Below, one piece after another: positions 36,276 through 45,945 of a stretch of 64,000 nucleotides of DNA (positions are counted from its first letter, which is position 1; each line of letters starts with the position of its first letter). Position numbers and translations under genes: made by a program. The stretch is from NCBI GenBank assembly GCA_013297755.1, contig JAAFIH010000015.1:1-64000 (forward strand). The letters run 5' to 3'. Under the pieces are notes generated by a model. It had not been told where the DNA came from, did not search any database, and worked only from the letters and a program-made list of their open reading frames with translations. This DNA comes from Cytophagales bacterium. Lineage in GTDB: Bacteria > Bacteroidota > Bacteroidia > Cytophagales > UBA9547.

Positions 36276-37883
36276 CTATACCAAAATGCGAACTGGATCT
36301 TCGAGTAGACCTTTGAGTGTAACCAAAAATGCCGAACCCACAGCTCCATCAACCACTCTATGGTCGGCCGAAAGTGTGATTTTCATAATATTGCCTACCA
36401 CAATTTGTCCATCTTTTACGATTGGTTTTTGAGCAATAGCACCCACCGAAAGTATACATACATCTGGTTGGTTGATAATAGAGGTAAACTCCTCTATGCC
36501 AAACATACCAAGATTTGAAATAGTAAACGTGTTGCCTACCCAGTCGCTAGGTTGCAATTTACCTGATTTAGCTTTTCCACCAAGGTCTTTTACAGTAGCT
36601 GAAATTTGGTTTAAAGATAAGCTATCGGCAAATCTTACTACTGGCACCAGCAAGCCATCCTCGACTGCTACTGCTACTCCTATATGTATATGATTGTTGA
36701 ATCTTACTTTATCGCCCATCCACGAGCCGTTTACTTTAGGGTGTTTGCGAATGGCTGCTGCTACCGCTTTTATAACCATATCGTTGAACGATATTTTTGA
36801 TTCTGCCCATTCGTTCATAGATTTTCGTGCTTCTACGGCTTTATCCATGTTTATTTCCATGGTTAGGCTGAAATGTGGTGCAGTAAATAAGCTTTCTGCC
36901 AAGCGTTTGGCTATGACTTTTCGCATACTCGACACAGGCACCTCTTCGTAGCTTTCTACACCAACGATTGATGGAGATATTGCGGCTGATTTGGTTGCTA
37001 CTGGCGATGTTGCTGGAGCTGCAGATTTGCTTGGAACAAAATTTTCGATGTCTTTTTTGGTTATTCTACCTCCTTCGGCACTGCCAGATACCAATTTTAT
37101 ATCTATTCCTCTATCGGCTGCTATTTTTTTGGCCAAAGGAGATGCTTTCAATCTGTTGTCTGTTGAAGCCGAAACGGTAGGTGCAACCTCTGTTGTTTTA
37201 GTAGCAAGTGTAGAAACTTCAGCTGGGGCAGTAGTTGATGTGATTTTTGGAGCAGCTTGAGCCTGTAATAACAATTTATAGTCTGCATTTGCATCACCTA
37301 TGATACACAACACACCATCAACAATGGCTGATTTGCCCTCTTCTACACCAATGTATAATAAGGTGCCATCTTCGTAGCTTTCTAATTCCATAGTGGCTTT
37401 GTCGGTGGCTACTTCGGCCAATAATTCGCCAGATTTTACTTTATCGCCTACTTTTTTATGCCATTTTTCGATAGTACCCTCTGTCATGGTATCGCTCATT
37501 TTTGGCATAGTTACCAATTTGGCTTTTATATTAGAAGTATCTATTTTAACTGAGGGGGCAGAAGTTGCTATTTCGGTAGGGGCAGCTACACTAGCCACTG
37601 GTGCTGTGGCTGTGCCGCCACCAATCAGAGCCGAAATATCTTCGCCAGGTTTGCCCACAATCACTAAGATACCGTTTACCTGAACAGATTCTTTGGCAGC
37701 AGCACCTATATATAATAAAGTACCCGAAACATAAGAATCTACCTCCATGGTAGCTTTATCAGAGTCGATTTCAGCCAAAAGTTCACCTTCTTTTACCTGA
37801 TCTCCTATTTTTTTGTGCCAAGCTGCAATTACACCTTCTGTCATGGTGTCGCTCAGTTTGGGCATTTTCATTATTTCTGCCAT
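36276..37883 (-). CDS. Pyruvate dehydrogenase complex E2 (dihydrolipoyllysine acetyltransferase)
   Basis: The 535-residue protein has two lipoyl domains, each with the lipoylated lysine in DKATME (first near residue 44, second near 165). Alanine/proline/threonine-rich linkers join these to an E3-binding domain (SPLAKKIAADRGIDIKLV, about 255-290) and a catalytic acyltransferase domain ending in SADHRVVDGAVG (His and Asp of the active site). The MPKLSDTMTEG start of both lipoyl domains fits pyruvate dehydrogenase. The E1 and E3 genes are not adjacent. The 454 bp upstream contains only AT-rich DNA and the promoter of the next gene. Confidence 0.93.
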   Translation of the reverse strand: MAEIMKMPKLSDTMTEGVIAAWHKKIGDQVKEGELLAEIDSDKATMEVDSYVSGTLLYIGAAAKESVQVNGILVIVGKPGEDISALIGGGTATAPVASVAAPTEIATSAPSVKIDTSNIKAKLVTMPKMSDTMTEGTIEKWHKKVGDKVKSGELLAEVATDKATMELESYEDGTLLYIGVEEGKSAIVDGVLCIIGDANADYKLLLQAQAAPKITSTTAPAEVSTLATKTTEVAPTVSASTDNRLKASPLAKKIAADRGIDIKLVSGSAEGGRITKKDIENFVPSKSAAPATSPVATKSAAISPSIVGVESYEEVPVSSMRKVIAKRLAESLFTAPHFSLTMEINMDKAVEARKSMNEWAESKISFNDMVIKAVAAAIRKHPKVNGSWMGDKVRFNNHIHIGVAVAVEDGLLVPVVRFADSLSLNQISATVKDLGGKAKSGKLQPSDWVGNTFTISNLGMFGIEEFTSIINQPDVCILSVGAIAQKPIVKDGQIVVGNIMKITLSADHRVVDGAVGSAFLVTLKGLLEDPVRILV

Positions 37884-38273
37884 AATATTTTTATTACACT
37901 ATATAATATGTAGCAAATTAAAGCTAAAATTCATAAATTATCAAAAATTGATTAGAATAAAATTTTATTAAATTGTTTGAGAACACTTTAATGTTTTTTA
38001 ATTACACTAGCTAACTATTTTTAGCTTTAAAGGTGTTCAAATTTTGCATCAATTTTATACTAACTTCTAAAAATTATCCTTTATAAGAACCCTTCTTTTT
38101 TCGATTCGGCCGCAACTGGAAAAAAAGTTTTAACTAAGATTGTGCCATAGTAAATTAGTTTTGGTCGGGCTTTTAAAAATATATTTTATCGCTTTGTGAG
38201 ATGCCTATAAATTTTATTTTGATGTTTTTTTTTATGATTATTTTAATATTTAGTAAAATAATTTTATATTTAT

Positions 38274-38303
38274 TTGTAATGATTATAAATAAGAATACAT
38301 TTG
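38274..38303 (+). promoter_or_regulatory. Bacteroidota-type promoter of the imelysin gene
   Basis: TTG at 38274-38276, a 19-nt spacer and TACATTTG at 38296-38303 fit the consensus, 34 nt before the ATG. Confidence 0.75.
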
Positions 38304-38337
38304 TGCATTATTTAAAATTAATCTAAATAACATCGAA

Positions 38338-39525
38338 ATGAAAGTAAAAAATTTAGTCATATCTGCAAGTGTATTGTTGTTTGGTTGTGCCAAAGAAGTA
38401 CCCTTAGATCAAAAACCTGCCGAAAAACAAGCCATAACAATCAATTATGCCAATTTGGGTTATAATATGTATTCTGACGCATTATCAAAAGCGATAGACC
38501 TAAAAGCAGTGATAGATAATTTTGTGGCATTGCCAAGCCAAACCAATTTTGAGGCCTGCAAGCAAGCCTGGCAAGATGCCAGAGTGCCTTATGCCCATAC
38601 TGAGGCTTTTCGTTTTTATGAAGGCCCTATTGATGCCTCGCAAACTGGCCGAGAGGCATACATCAATGCTTGGCCACTAGACGAAGCCTTTATAGATTAT
38701 GTGTCTACCAATTCCCTGGCAGGTATTATCAATATGGTGGCTCAGTATCCTATGATTAACTCAAGTTTGCTGTCGAGTATCAATCAATCGCCCAACGAGG
38801 TAAGTGTAAGCAGTGGATTCCACGCCATCGAATTTTTATTGTGGGGACAAGATTTGGATGCAACTGGCCCAGGTGCGAGACCTTACACTGATTTTGTAGA
38901 TGGTGGCACAGCCCAAAATCAAAGTCGTAGAAGAGATTATTTGGTGGCTGCAGCTCAGTTGTTGGTCGATGATTTGCAATCTGTGGTTGCTCAATGGGAC
39001 AAATCAATGTCGGATAACTACAGAGCAACTTTTGTGTCAAAAACTGAAACAAACAACAGCATAGCCAAAATATTGAGAGGGCTTGGTGTATATACCAAAG
39101 CCGAAATGGCTGGACAACGCATCAGTGTGGCCTATATGAACTCCGACCAAGAAGACGAACACGATTGTTTTAGCGACTATACCATGACTGATATCAGACA
39201 TTGGCAAAGTGGACTAAAAGGTATTTATTTTGGGAAATATACAAAAATTGATGGCACCATAATCTCTGGAAGTAGCCTTGCTGGATATTTGCAAAAATAT
39301 TTCCCAGATATACATGCCAATATTGTTTCTAAATTTGAAGCCACAGATGCCACTTTGGCAAGCATCAATACCACTTTTGATCAGGCCATTGTTGCTACAA
39401 ATCCAGATTATCCTAAAATAAATACTTTAATATTGCAACTCAGAAGCCAAGCCGATGCCCATGCTGATATAGTAACAAAACTTGAAGTTTCTAACGAGTA
39501 CAATGGGCTTGAAAAAGCAGAATAG
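38338..39525 (+). CDS. Imelysin family lipoprotein
   Basis: The 395-residue precursor has a short signal with the lipobox LFGC (Cys near 17). The imelysin fold is recognised by CKQAWQDARVPYAHTEAFRF (about 73-92), GPIDAS and the GxHxxE-type motif GFHAIEFLLWG (about 160). Imelysin-like proteins are surface or periplasmic and linked to iron acquisition. In Bacteroidota they usually sit next to a di-heme oxidoreductase gene. Here that gene is at 40592, separated by a heptamer array and mazEF. Confidence 0.9.
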   Translation: MKVKNLVISASVLLFGCAKEVPLDQKPAEKQAITINYANLGYNMYSDALSKAIDLKAVIDNFVALPSQTNFEACKQAWQDARVPYAHTEAFRFYEGPIDASQTGREAYINAWPLDEAFIDYVSTNSLAGIINMVAQYPMINSSLLSSINQSPNEVSVSSGFHAIEFLLWGQDLDATGPGARPYTDFVDGGTAQNQSRRRDYLVAAAQLLVDDLQSVVAQWDKSMSDNYRATFVSKTETNNSIAKILRGLGVYTKAEMAGQRISVAYMNSDQEDEHDCFSDYTMTDIRHWQSGLKGIYFGKYTKIDGTIISGSSLAGYLQKYFPDIHANIVSKFEATDATLASINTTFDQAIVATNPDYPKINTLILQLRSQADAHADIVTKLEVSNEYNGLEKAE

Positions 39526-39532
39526 ACTATTT

Positions 39533-39686
39533 TAATGCGTAATGTGTAATGCGTAATGTGTAATGCGTAATGAGTAATGTGTGATGCGTAATGCGTAATT
39601 TGTAATGTGTAATGTGTAATGTGTAATGAGTAATTAGTAATGTGTAATGAGTAATGAGTAATTAGTAATTAGTAATTAGTAATGTG
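39533..39686 (+). repeat. Heptanucleotide array TAATGNG, 22 units
   Basis: Exactly 22 tandem 7-mers, variants of TAATGNG (TAATGTG, TAATGCG, TAATGAG, TAATTAG), begin 8 bp after the imelysin stop and end 95 bp before mazE. The complementary heptamer forms the array at 50574-50755. Confidence 0.93.
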
Positions 39687-39781
39687 TGTTTTGTATTGGT
39701 GGAAATTTTTTTTGACACGTATTAATATTTGGAAAGTTGAAACATTTGTAATTACTTTGTATCTACAAAATTTATAAGAAT

Positions 39782-40027
39782 ATGGATATATCTGTAATTT
39801 CAATTGGCAATTCAAAAGGCATACGATTAACAAAGACTATATTAGAAAAATATAACATAACTGATACATTAGAATTAATTCTTGAGAAAGGTTATATAAT
39901 TTTAAAGCCTAAACAACAACCAAGAAGAGGCTGGGAGAAATCATTTAAGCTAATGAACGAAAATGAAGATGACAAGTTAGTTATGTCTGACATTTTTGAT
40001 GATGAAAACTTTGACGAATGGAACTAA
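39782..40027 (+). CDS. mazE: MazE-like antitoxin (AbrB/SpoVT fold)
   Basis: The 81-residue protein begins MDISVISIGNSKGIRLTKTI, the swapped-hairpin AbrB DNA-binding fold with the IGNSKGIRL motif, then an acidic toxin-binding tail (MSDIFDDENFDEWN). It overlaps mazF by 10 bp, so the two are translationally coupled. It would repress its own promoter with MazF. Confidence 0.92.
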   Translation: MDISVISIGNSKGIRLTKTILEKYNITDTLELILEKGYIILKPKQQPRRGWEKSFKLMNENEDDKLVMSDIFDDENFDEWN

Positions 40028-40341
40028 CTCAATATGAAATTGTTTTGGTTAATCTTGACCCAACAATTGGAAGTGAAATGAAAAAGACAAGACCTGCTGT
40101 GATAATTTCACCAAATGAAATGAATAAATACTTGAATACTGCAGTTATTGCACCAATGACAAGTAGTTCAAAAAGTTATCCAACAAGAATTGAAGTAAAT
40201 CATGATAAGACAAAAGGCTGGATTGTTTTAGATCGAATTAGAACTATCGACAAACAAAGGATAACTAAAAAATTAGGTAATTTGACCTCAAAAGAAATTG
40301 AAAAAGTAAAAAGTGTTTTGAAAGAAACTTTTGTTGACTAA
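40018..40341 (+). CDS. mazF: MazF-like mRNA interferase toxin
   Basis: The 107-residue toxin has the PemK/MazF pattern: QYEIVLVNLDPTIGSEMKKT, RPAVIISPNEMN, IAPMTSS, GWIVLDRIRTIDKQRI and a final helix. The conserved Arg and Thr/Ser residues of the active site are present. It cleaves RNA at short sequence motifs. It lies between an imelysin gene and its usual di-heme partner, so it seems to have been inserted there. Confidence 0.94.
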   Translation: MELTQYEIVLVNLDPTIGSEMKKTRPAVIISPNEMNKYLNTAVIAPMTSSSKSYPTRIEVNHDKTKGWIVLDRIRTIDKQRITKKLGNLTSKEIEKVKSVLKETFVD

Positions 40342-40524
40342 ATAAAACTGCCATCAATATCTGTTTGGCAAAAGTGGGATTTTAGTACTAGGCTGAACAT
40401 TTGTACTTTCTATTAGCTTTTTTCTAAATTTGAACTTTAGTTCTTTAAATTGTCCACCTTTACCAAGCCCAAAAACGTAATGCGAAATGCTTAATTTTTG
40501 TTTGTTCTCTGAAATTAAAACTCT

Positions 40525-40580
40525 TAATCAATAATCAATAATCAATAATCACTAATCAATAATCACTAATCAATAATCAA
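40525..40580 (+). repeat. Heptanucleotide array TAATCAN, 8 units, just upstream of a start codon
   Basis: Eight tandem 7-mers (TAATCAA or TAATCAC) end 11 bp before the ATG of the di-heme oxidoreductase. The rest of 40342-40591 holds no gene. Confidence 0.9.
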
Positions 40581-40591
40581 AATTATTATTT

Positions 40592-41989
40592 ATGAAAAAT
40601 ATAATTTTATTACTTTTTTTTATTACTTTTTTTATTAGCTGTAATAAAACTTCAGAGCCTGTAAAATCTGAACCTCAGCCTGATGTTGTGGATCTAAGTA
40701 AGTTTTCGGGTGGAGCTTTGGCTACTTCTATTGATGCTACCGAAAATGCTTTTGGCAATCAAGTAGAAAATGCTTCTAACGAAGATTTAGATAAATTTGC
40801 CAATGGAAATTCTTTTTTTAGGAGTGCTTGGGTAGCAGCAGGGGCCAGCACTACTGCACGCGATGGACTAGGCCCGTTTCTCAATGCCAACTCATGCTCA
40901 TCGTGCCATTTGCTTGATGGCAGAGGTCAACCCGAAACCGACAAAGGTCTCCTTTTTAGACTGAGTGTAGATGGCTCTACACCGCACGGCAACCCAAAGC
41001 CAGACTCAGTTTATGGCGGACAGCTGAGCACATCAGCTATTCAAAATGTACTGCCAGAGGCTAGTGTATCAATTTTATATACCGAAATTGCAGGTACTTA
41101 TGGCGATGGCGAGGTGTATTCGTTAAGAAAACCAACCTATACTTTTGATAACCTAAATTATGGCAATATGGAATCTACAATGATGTTTTCGCCTAGAGTT
41201 GGTTCCTCTGTTTATGGACTTGGATTGCTCGAAATTATACCTCCAACAGCCATTCTTGCTATGGCAGACGAAAACGATTTAAACCAAGATGGCGTTTCGG
41301 GGAAAGCCAATCTTGTATGGGACAAACAGCTCAATTCCAATCAGTTGGGTAGATTTGGTTGGAAAGCCAATCAACCCAATTTGCATCAACAAACGGCCGA
41401 TGCTTTCAATGGCGATATAGGTATAACATCAAGCCTTAACCCAGATGAAAACATTACTGGTAGTGTTCAAAAATCAAGGTATTTGGCTTTACAAAATGGT
41501 GGAAACCCAGAAATATCCGACAAAATATTAGCAGATGTGGTGTTTTATCAACGCTCTTTGGCAGTTCCTGCACGAAGAAATATCAAAAATGCTGAAGTAA
41601 TAAAAGGAAAAAAAATAATGTCAGAAATTGGATGTACCAAATGCCACAAAGAGAGTTTTGTAACTGGATTCTCTTCAATACCCCAACTTGCATCACAAAC
41701 GATTTATCCTTACACAGATTTACTTTTGCATGACATGGGGCCTGATTTGGCAGATAATAGACCAGATTTTTTGGCCACAGGTGCCGAATGGCGAACACCT
41801 CCACTTTGGGGAATTGGACTCAATAAGGTAGTGAATAAGCATACATTCTTACTCCATGATGGAAGAGCTCGTAATATAACAGAGGCAATACTTTGGCACG
41901 ATGGAGAGGCCAAAAATGCCAAAAATGCTTTTAGAAACTTAACTAAAGCTGATAGAAAAGCTTTAATTGCTTTTTTAGATAATTTGTAA
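40592..41989 (+). CDS. Di-heme oxidoreductase family lipoprotein
   Basis: The 465-residue precursor has a hydrophobic signal and lipobox ISC (near residue 17). Two c-type heme motifs are visible: CSSCH near residue 105 and CTKCH near residue 350. The spacing and GRAxxxxEAILWHDGEA near the end fit the di-heme thiol-oxidoreductase (DHOR) family. It should sit on the outer side of a membrane and pass electrons, probably in partnership with imelysin-type proteins during iron uptake. Its start codon is preceded closely by the TAATCAN array. Confidence 0.9.
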   Translation: MKNIILLLFFITFFISCNKTSEPVKSEPQPDVVDLSKFSGGALATSIDATENAFGNQVENASNEDLDKFANGNSFFRSAWVAAGASTTARDGLGPFLNANSCSSCHLLDGRGQPETDKGLLFRLSVDGSTPHGNPKPDSVYGGQLSTSAIQNVLPEASVSILYTEIAGTYGDGEVYSLRKPTYTFDNLNYGNMESTMMFSPRVGSSVYGLGLLEIIPPTAILAMADENDLNQDGVSGKANLVWDKQLNSNQLGRFGWKANQPNLHQQTADAFNGDIGITSSLNPDENITGSVQKSRYLALQNGGNPEISDKILADVVFYQRSLAVPARRNIKNAEVIKGKKIMSEIGCTKCHKESFVTGFSSIPQLASQTIYPYTDLLLHDMGPDLADNRPDFLATGAEWRTPPLWGIGLNKVVNKHTFLLHDGRARNITEAILWHDGEAKNAKNAFRNLTKADRKALIAFLDNL

Positions 41990-42005
41990 ACTAGTATCTA
42001 TTTTT

Positions 42006-42368
42006 TTATTCAACTTTATACACAAAATATTTGGTATCGCCACGCCACGAAAATTGGGTGTACATTTCTTTATAATGTAATTTCACACGTTTGCCACTCG
42101 AAACTGCCTCTTCTAGTTTTTTGATAACAGTATCAGCACTAGGATCAACCGAAAACGACCAAATAGAAGTGCTAGGATTGCCTTTGTCGCTAAAATAATT
42201 ACCCAAATTAAGCTCGCCTTCTATGGTCTTAAATACATATCCTTTTTTACTAATTTTAACCATTGCTCCTGCCCTAAATCCTTCGCTATAACTTGCATTA
42301 TAATACAAATAACCACAAACACCACTCAAAAGAATGATTCCAAAAATTACTATTTTTACAATTTTCAT
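42006..42368 (-). CDS. Unknown membrane-anchored protein, 120 residues
   Basis: One N-terminal transmembrane segment (IVIFGIILLSGVCGYLYY) is followed by a small soluble domain with GFRAGAMVKISKKGYVFKT, LGNYF and WRGDTKYFVYKV. Proteins of this type are widespread in Bacteroidota and are sometimes annotated as 6-phosphogluconate dehydrogenase, which nothing here supports. It probably faces the periplasm. It lies 39 bp downstream of ilvA. Confidence 0.7.
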   Translation of the reverse strand: MKIVKIVIFGIILLSGVCGYLYYNASYSEGFRAGAMVKISKKGYVFKTIEGELNLGNYFSDKGNPSTSIWSFSVDPSADTVIKKLEEAVSSGKRVKLHYKEMYTQFSWRGDTKYFVYKVE

Positions 42369-42407
42369 AGATATATATAATTATTATATTTTAAAATTAG
42401 GCATTTT

Positions 42408-43655
42408 TTACACTAAATAATCAAAAAGAACTGCATTTTCCTTTAATCTAATAAAAGTAAATCCAAATGTAGTCATATTATTCATTAAGGGAGTACAATC
42501 TTCTGCATTTTTAAATTCTATACCAATCAGGGCAGCACCAGTTTCTTTATTAGTTTTTTTGAGGTATTCAAATCTTACAATATCATCGTTTGGACCCAAT
42601 ACATCGTCCAAAAACGACCTCAAAGCTCCTGGTCTTTGTGGGAAATTGACAATAAAATATTCTTTAAGACCCTCAAAAATCATTGATTTTTCTTTGATTT
42701 CTTGCATCCTATCAATATCGTTGTTGCTACCACTGACAACGCAAACTACATTTTTGCCTTTTATTTTATCTTTGTGATAATCAAGAGCAGCAATCGAAAG
42801 TGCCCCAGCAGGTTCTACAACAATGGCATCAGTATTATATAGTTGCAAAATAGTAGTACAAGTTTTGCCTTCGGGCACCAGTTGCATCTCTGTAAGCACT
42901 TCTTGGCAAATATCAAAGGTTATTTTGCCTACACTTTTTACAGCAGCACCATCTACAAATTTATCTATTTTATCTAAAGTTACCACCTGACCTTTGGCCA
43001 AAGCTTGTTTCATAGATGGAGCACCAGTAGGCTCTACACCTATAATTTGAGTATGAGGAGATTTTTGTTTAAAATAAGAACCCACACCAGAGGCTAATCC
43101 ACCGCCACCAACAGCCATAAAAACAAAATCTATGGGCAAATGCTGCAAATCATGCAATATTTCATACCCCACAGTGCCTTGTCCAGCAATGGTGTCTTCG
43201 TTATCAAATGGATGAATAAAAGCCATATTATTACTATTGCAAAACTGCAAAGCACAAGCATAGCTATCATCAAAAGTATCGCCTTCGAGGCGAACTTCAA
43301 TGTTGTTTTTGCCAAACATTTTTACCTGATTTACTTTTTGTTTGGGTGTAGTTACTGGCATATATACATAACCTTTTATTGCCAAAAGTTGACAAGAAAG
43401 GGCAAAACCTTGAGCATGATTGCCCGCACTGGCACATACAATTCCATTTTGGATTTCGGCTTGGCTACGATTTGTGATATTATTGTATGCACCCCTAATT
43501 TTGTACGAACGCACCACCTGCAAGTCTTCACGTTTGAGATAAATATTGGCTTCATACATAGAAGAGAGCGTAGCATTAAGCTCAATAGGGGTGTGTTTGG
43601 CTATATTTTTTAGGTTTTGATAGGCTTTTTCTATCCTAGAAGCATCAATTATCAT
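42408..43655 (-). CDS. ilvA: Threonine ammonia-lyase (threonine deaminase)
   Basis: The 415-residue PLP enzyme has the Schiff-base lysine in SYKIRGAYNN (near residue 51), SAGNHAQGFA, the glycine loop VGGGGLASG and VVSGSNND. A single regulatory ACT-like region follows (about 335-415: EYFIVNFPQRPGALRSFLD). It converts threonine to 2-oxobutyrate for isoleucine synthesis. The other ilv genes are not in the window. Confidence 0.93.
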   Translation of the reverse strand: MIIDASRIEKAYQNLKNIAKHTPIELNATLSSMYEANIYLKREDLQVVRSYKIRGAYNNITNRSQAEIQNGIVCASAGNHAQGFALSCQLLAIKGYVYMPVTTPKQKVNQVKMFGKNNIEVRLEGDTFDDSYACALQFCNSNNMAFIHPFDNEDTIAGQGTVGYEILHDLQHLPIDFVFMAVGGGGLASGVGSYFKQKSPHTQIIGVEPTGAPSMKQALAKGQVVTLDKIDKFVDGAAVKSVGKITFDICQEVLTEMQLVPEGKTCTTILQLYNTDAIVVEPAGALSIAALDYHKDKIKGKNVVCVVSGSNNDIDRMQEIKEKSMIFEGLKEYFIVNFPQRPGALRSFLDDVLGPNDDIVRFEYLKKTNKETGAALIGIEFKNAEDCTPLMNNMTTFGFTFIRLKENAVLFDYLV

Positions 43656-43827
43656 ATTAAATCAAAAATCAGGGTGCAAAAATAATTAATAAAAAATTAT
43701 TACCTATAAAATAATTTTTAAAAATATTTAATATTGAAAAATCTAAAGCTAGTATATTAAAAAATAATTTACTAAAATAGATTTTTATTTTGTGTTCTGC
43801 TTTATTACATTTGTTTAAAAAAATCAT

Positions 43828-44598
43828 TTGACAACTTTAAGGGAAACTTTTTATAATCATACTGGAAATTTAATTCATAAATGGGACCATTATTTTGAAA
43901 TATATGAAAAATATTTTTCAAAATATAAAAATAAAAAAGTTAATATTTTAGAAATAGGTATCTCACATGGCGGATCGCTACAGATGTGGAAAAAATATTT
44001 TGGAGAGAACGTAAATATTTTTGCCATTGATGTAAATCAAGAGTGTAAAAAACATGAAGACGATAAAATAAAAATTTTTATAGGCTCTCAATCTGATGTC
44101 AATTTTTTGAAAACAGTAGAATCTCAATTACCTGAATTAGATATTATTCTAGACGATGGAGGGCATACTATGCAACAACAAATTGTATCTTTTGAACAAT
44201 TATACTTAAAAGTCAAAGAAGGTGGTTTATATATAGTAGAAGATACTCACAGCTCTTATTGGCATGCTTTTGGTGGAGGATTAAAAAATAAAAATTCATT
44301 TATTGAATACGCCAAAAATCTAATTGACTCACTCTATGATAGCCACATTAGTAATAAAAGAAGTTTACTTATAAATGAAATTACTAAAAATATTTATAGT
44401 ATTTCATACTACGACAGCATTGTTGTTTTTGAAAAAAAATTAAGACCAAAGCCATTTCATATTCAAAAAGGAAACGAAACTATCACACCTTACAAACAAA
44501 CAGAACTTAAAAAAAAATCAGTTTTTATTAAAATTAAAGATAAAATTTTAGGAGAAATTGATACCTTTAAAGCGAATAGCAAAGGTAAGATAATATAA
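43828..44598 (+). CDS. SAM-dependent methyltransferase (CmcI/MycE-like)
   Basis: The frame starts at TTG 43828 and encodes 256 residues. VNILEIGISHGGSLQMWKKY (near 38) is the SAM-binding glycine motif, and ELDIILDDGGHTMQQQI with VEDTHSSYW are typical of the CmcI-like family that methylates sugars or antibiotics. It is the first gene of the surface-glycan cluster and probably O-methylates a sugar. Confidence 0.82.
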   Translation: MTTLRETFYNHTGNLIHKWDHYFEIYEKYFSKYKNKKVNILEIGISHGGSLQMWKKYFGENVNIFAIDVNQECKKHEDDKIKIFIGSQSDVNFLKTVESQLPELDIILDDGGHTMQQQIVSFEQLYLKVKEGGLYIVEDTHSSYWHAFGGGLKNKNSFIEYAKNLIDSLYDSHISNKRSLLINEITKNIYSISYYDSIVVFEKKLRPKPFHIQKGNETITPYKQTELKKKSVFIKIKDKILGEIDTFKANSKGKII

Positions 44599-44631
44599 AA
44601 ATTGAAGTTTTAAATAGTCATAAAAATAAAT

Positions 44632-45924
44632 TTATGATTTATATTTATAAATTTTAAATAATCTTATCATGAAAGTAATTGTAATACTATTAGAAATCAA
44701 GGATGCTATGCCAAGTCCTATCAGCCCAATATGTCGTATCAAAAAGTAAGATAGTAGTAAATTTAATAATATTTCTAAAAAAGAAATGTATTTAATTTTA
44801 TTTTGCTGCTCTGTAATATTACAAAAATTCCAAAATACCCAGTGAATACTTCCTGTAACACACAAAATACTCAAAACAGAAATTAATGTTTGATCGAAAA
44901 TAAGACTATAATCAAGCCAGTATTCTAATATAATTTTACCCAAAATGGCTATTATAAAACATGCTAATAAAGATAAAATAATATTGATTTTAAGTAATTT
45001 TATATAAATATTGTAAACTCCTAAATGGTTTCCTGCTTGATACAAAGAAAGTATTTTTGGCCCTTTGATTTCAGTAATTTTTTTAATAAATCTTAAAAAA
45101 ATATCTTGAAGTCTAAATGATTGTGCATACATGGTTACTAGACTTAAATCATTTTTATAAGAAGATATAAAAAAAACATCAGTTTGAGCAATTACAAATG
45201 AACTAAAGCTAAGTATCCAAAACGAAAATCCATCTTTGAAATTATCTTTTAAGTAATCACTTTTGATTTCTTTCCATTCAATCGTAATAGCTACATTTTT
45301 ATTAAATTTATAAATAGTGTAACAAAAAGTAATAATAGACAGAAATGTATATGTTAATGGAATTAAAATTGGATTATTGTTAAAATAAAGTACACCAACA
45401 AGGGAAAGAATATAAAAAATACCTAGTCTTACTAATTCTAAAAAATTTCTATAATATATAAACTTTAAGTTATAATATAAAATAGATTCAAAATAGGCCG
45501 AAATTGCATTAAAAACCAAGCCTGGAGTAGCGCACAAAAGCATGTTTTGAGCCAATATTAATTCACTTTTATGTTTAATTAAAATGTCAAGATTAAAATA
45601 AATTAAAGTAAGAAATAATAGTATTATTGTTGTCTGAAAAAAAATAACAAACATATTTCTAGAAAAAAATATTTTTAAATTATTATTTAATACATAATCT
45701 TTGAATTTGAATAAACAAATAGCTGTAAATCCAAAATGTAGTAATGATAAAATAGTAATAATATTGAAAACAATTATCCAAACACCATATATATTTGGAG
45801 TAAGTATTATCAATAATTGTTTGATAACAATAATTGTAATTAGGATATTAATTGCTATTACTATATAGGAAAATAAACCATGTTTTAAAAATTTTTCGTT
45901 TGATTTTATTAAATTGCGAAACAT
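44632..45924 (-). CDS. Polysaccharide flippase-like membrane protein (Wzx type)
   Basis: This 430-residue protein has about 12 transmembrane segments and almost no soluble domain, fitting the MATE/Wzx oligosaccharide flippases. It would move lipid-linked glycan units across the inner membrane. It is the only leftward gene among five rightward ones, so the cluster is not a single operon. Neighbouring glycosyltransferases support the role. Confidence 0.82.
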   Translation of the reverse strand: MFRNLIKSNEKFLKHGLFSYIVIAINILITIIVIKQLLIILTPNIYGVWIIVFNIITILSLLHFGFTAICLFKFKDYVLNNNLKIFFSRNMFVIFFQTTIILLFLTLIYFNLDILIKHKSELILAQNMLLCATPGLVFNAISAYFESILYYNLKFIYYRNFLELVRLGIFYILSLVGVLYFNNNPILIPLTYTFLSIITFCYTIYKFNKNVAITIEWKEIKSDYLKDNFKDGFSFWILSFSSFVIAQTDVFFISSYKNDLSLVTMYAQSFRLQDIFLRFIKKITEIKGPKILSLYQAGNHLGVYNIYIKLLKINIILSLLACFIIAILGKIILEYWLDYSLIFDQTLISVLSILCVTGSIHWVFWNFCNITEQQNKIKYISFLEILLNLLLSYFLIRHIGLIGLGIASLISNSITITFMIRLFKIYKYKS

Positions 45925-45945
45925 TATTTATGTTGTAAAAACTAT

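Noticed and set aside
39533..39686. Possible CRISPR array
   Set aside because: Units are 7 bp with no spacers, and there are no cas genes; it is a simple tandem array. The same holds for 40525-40580 and 50574-50755.
43140..43613. Rightward open frame of 157 codons
   Set aside because: Shadow of ilvA, whose PLP and glycine-loop motifs are intact on the other strand.
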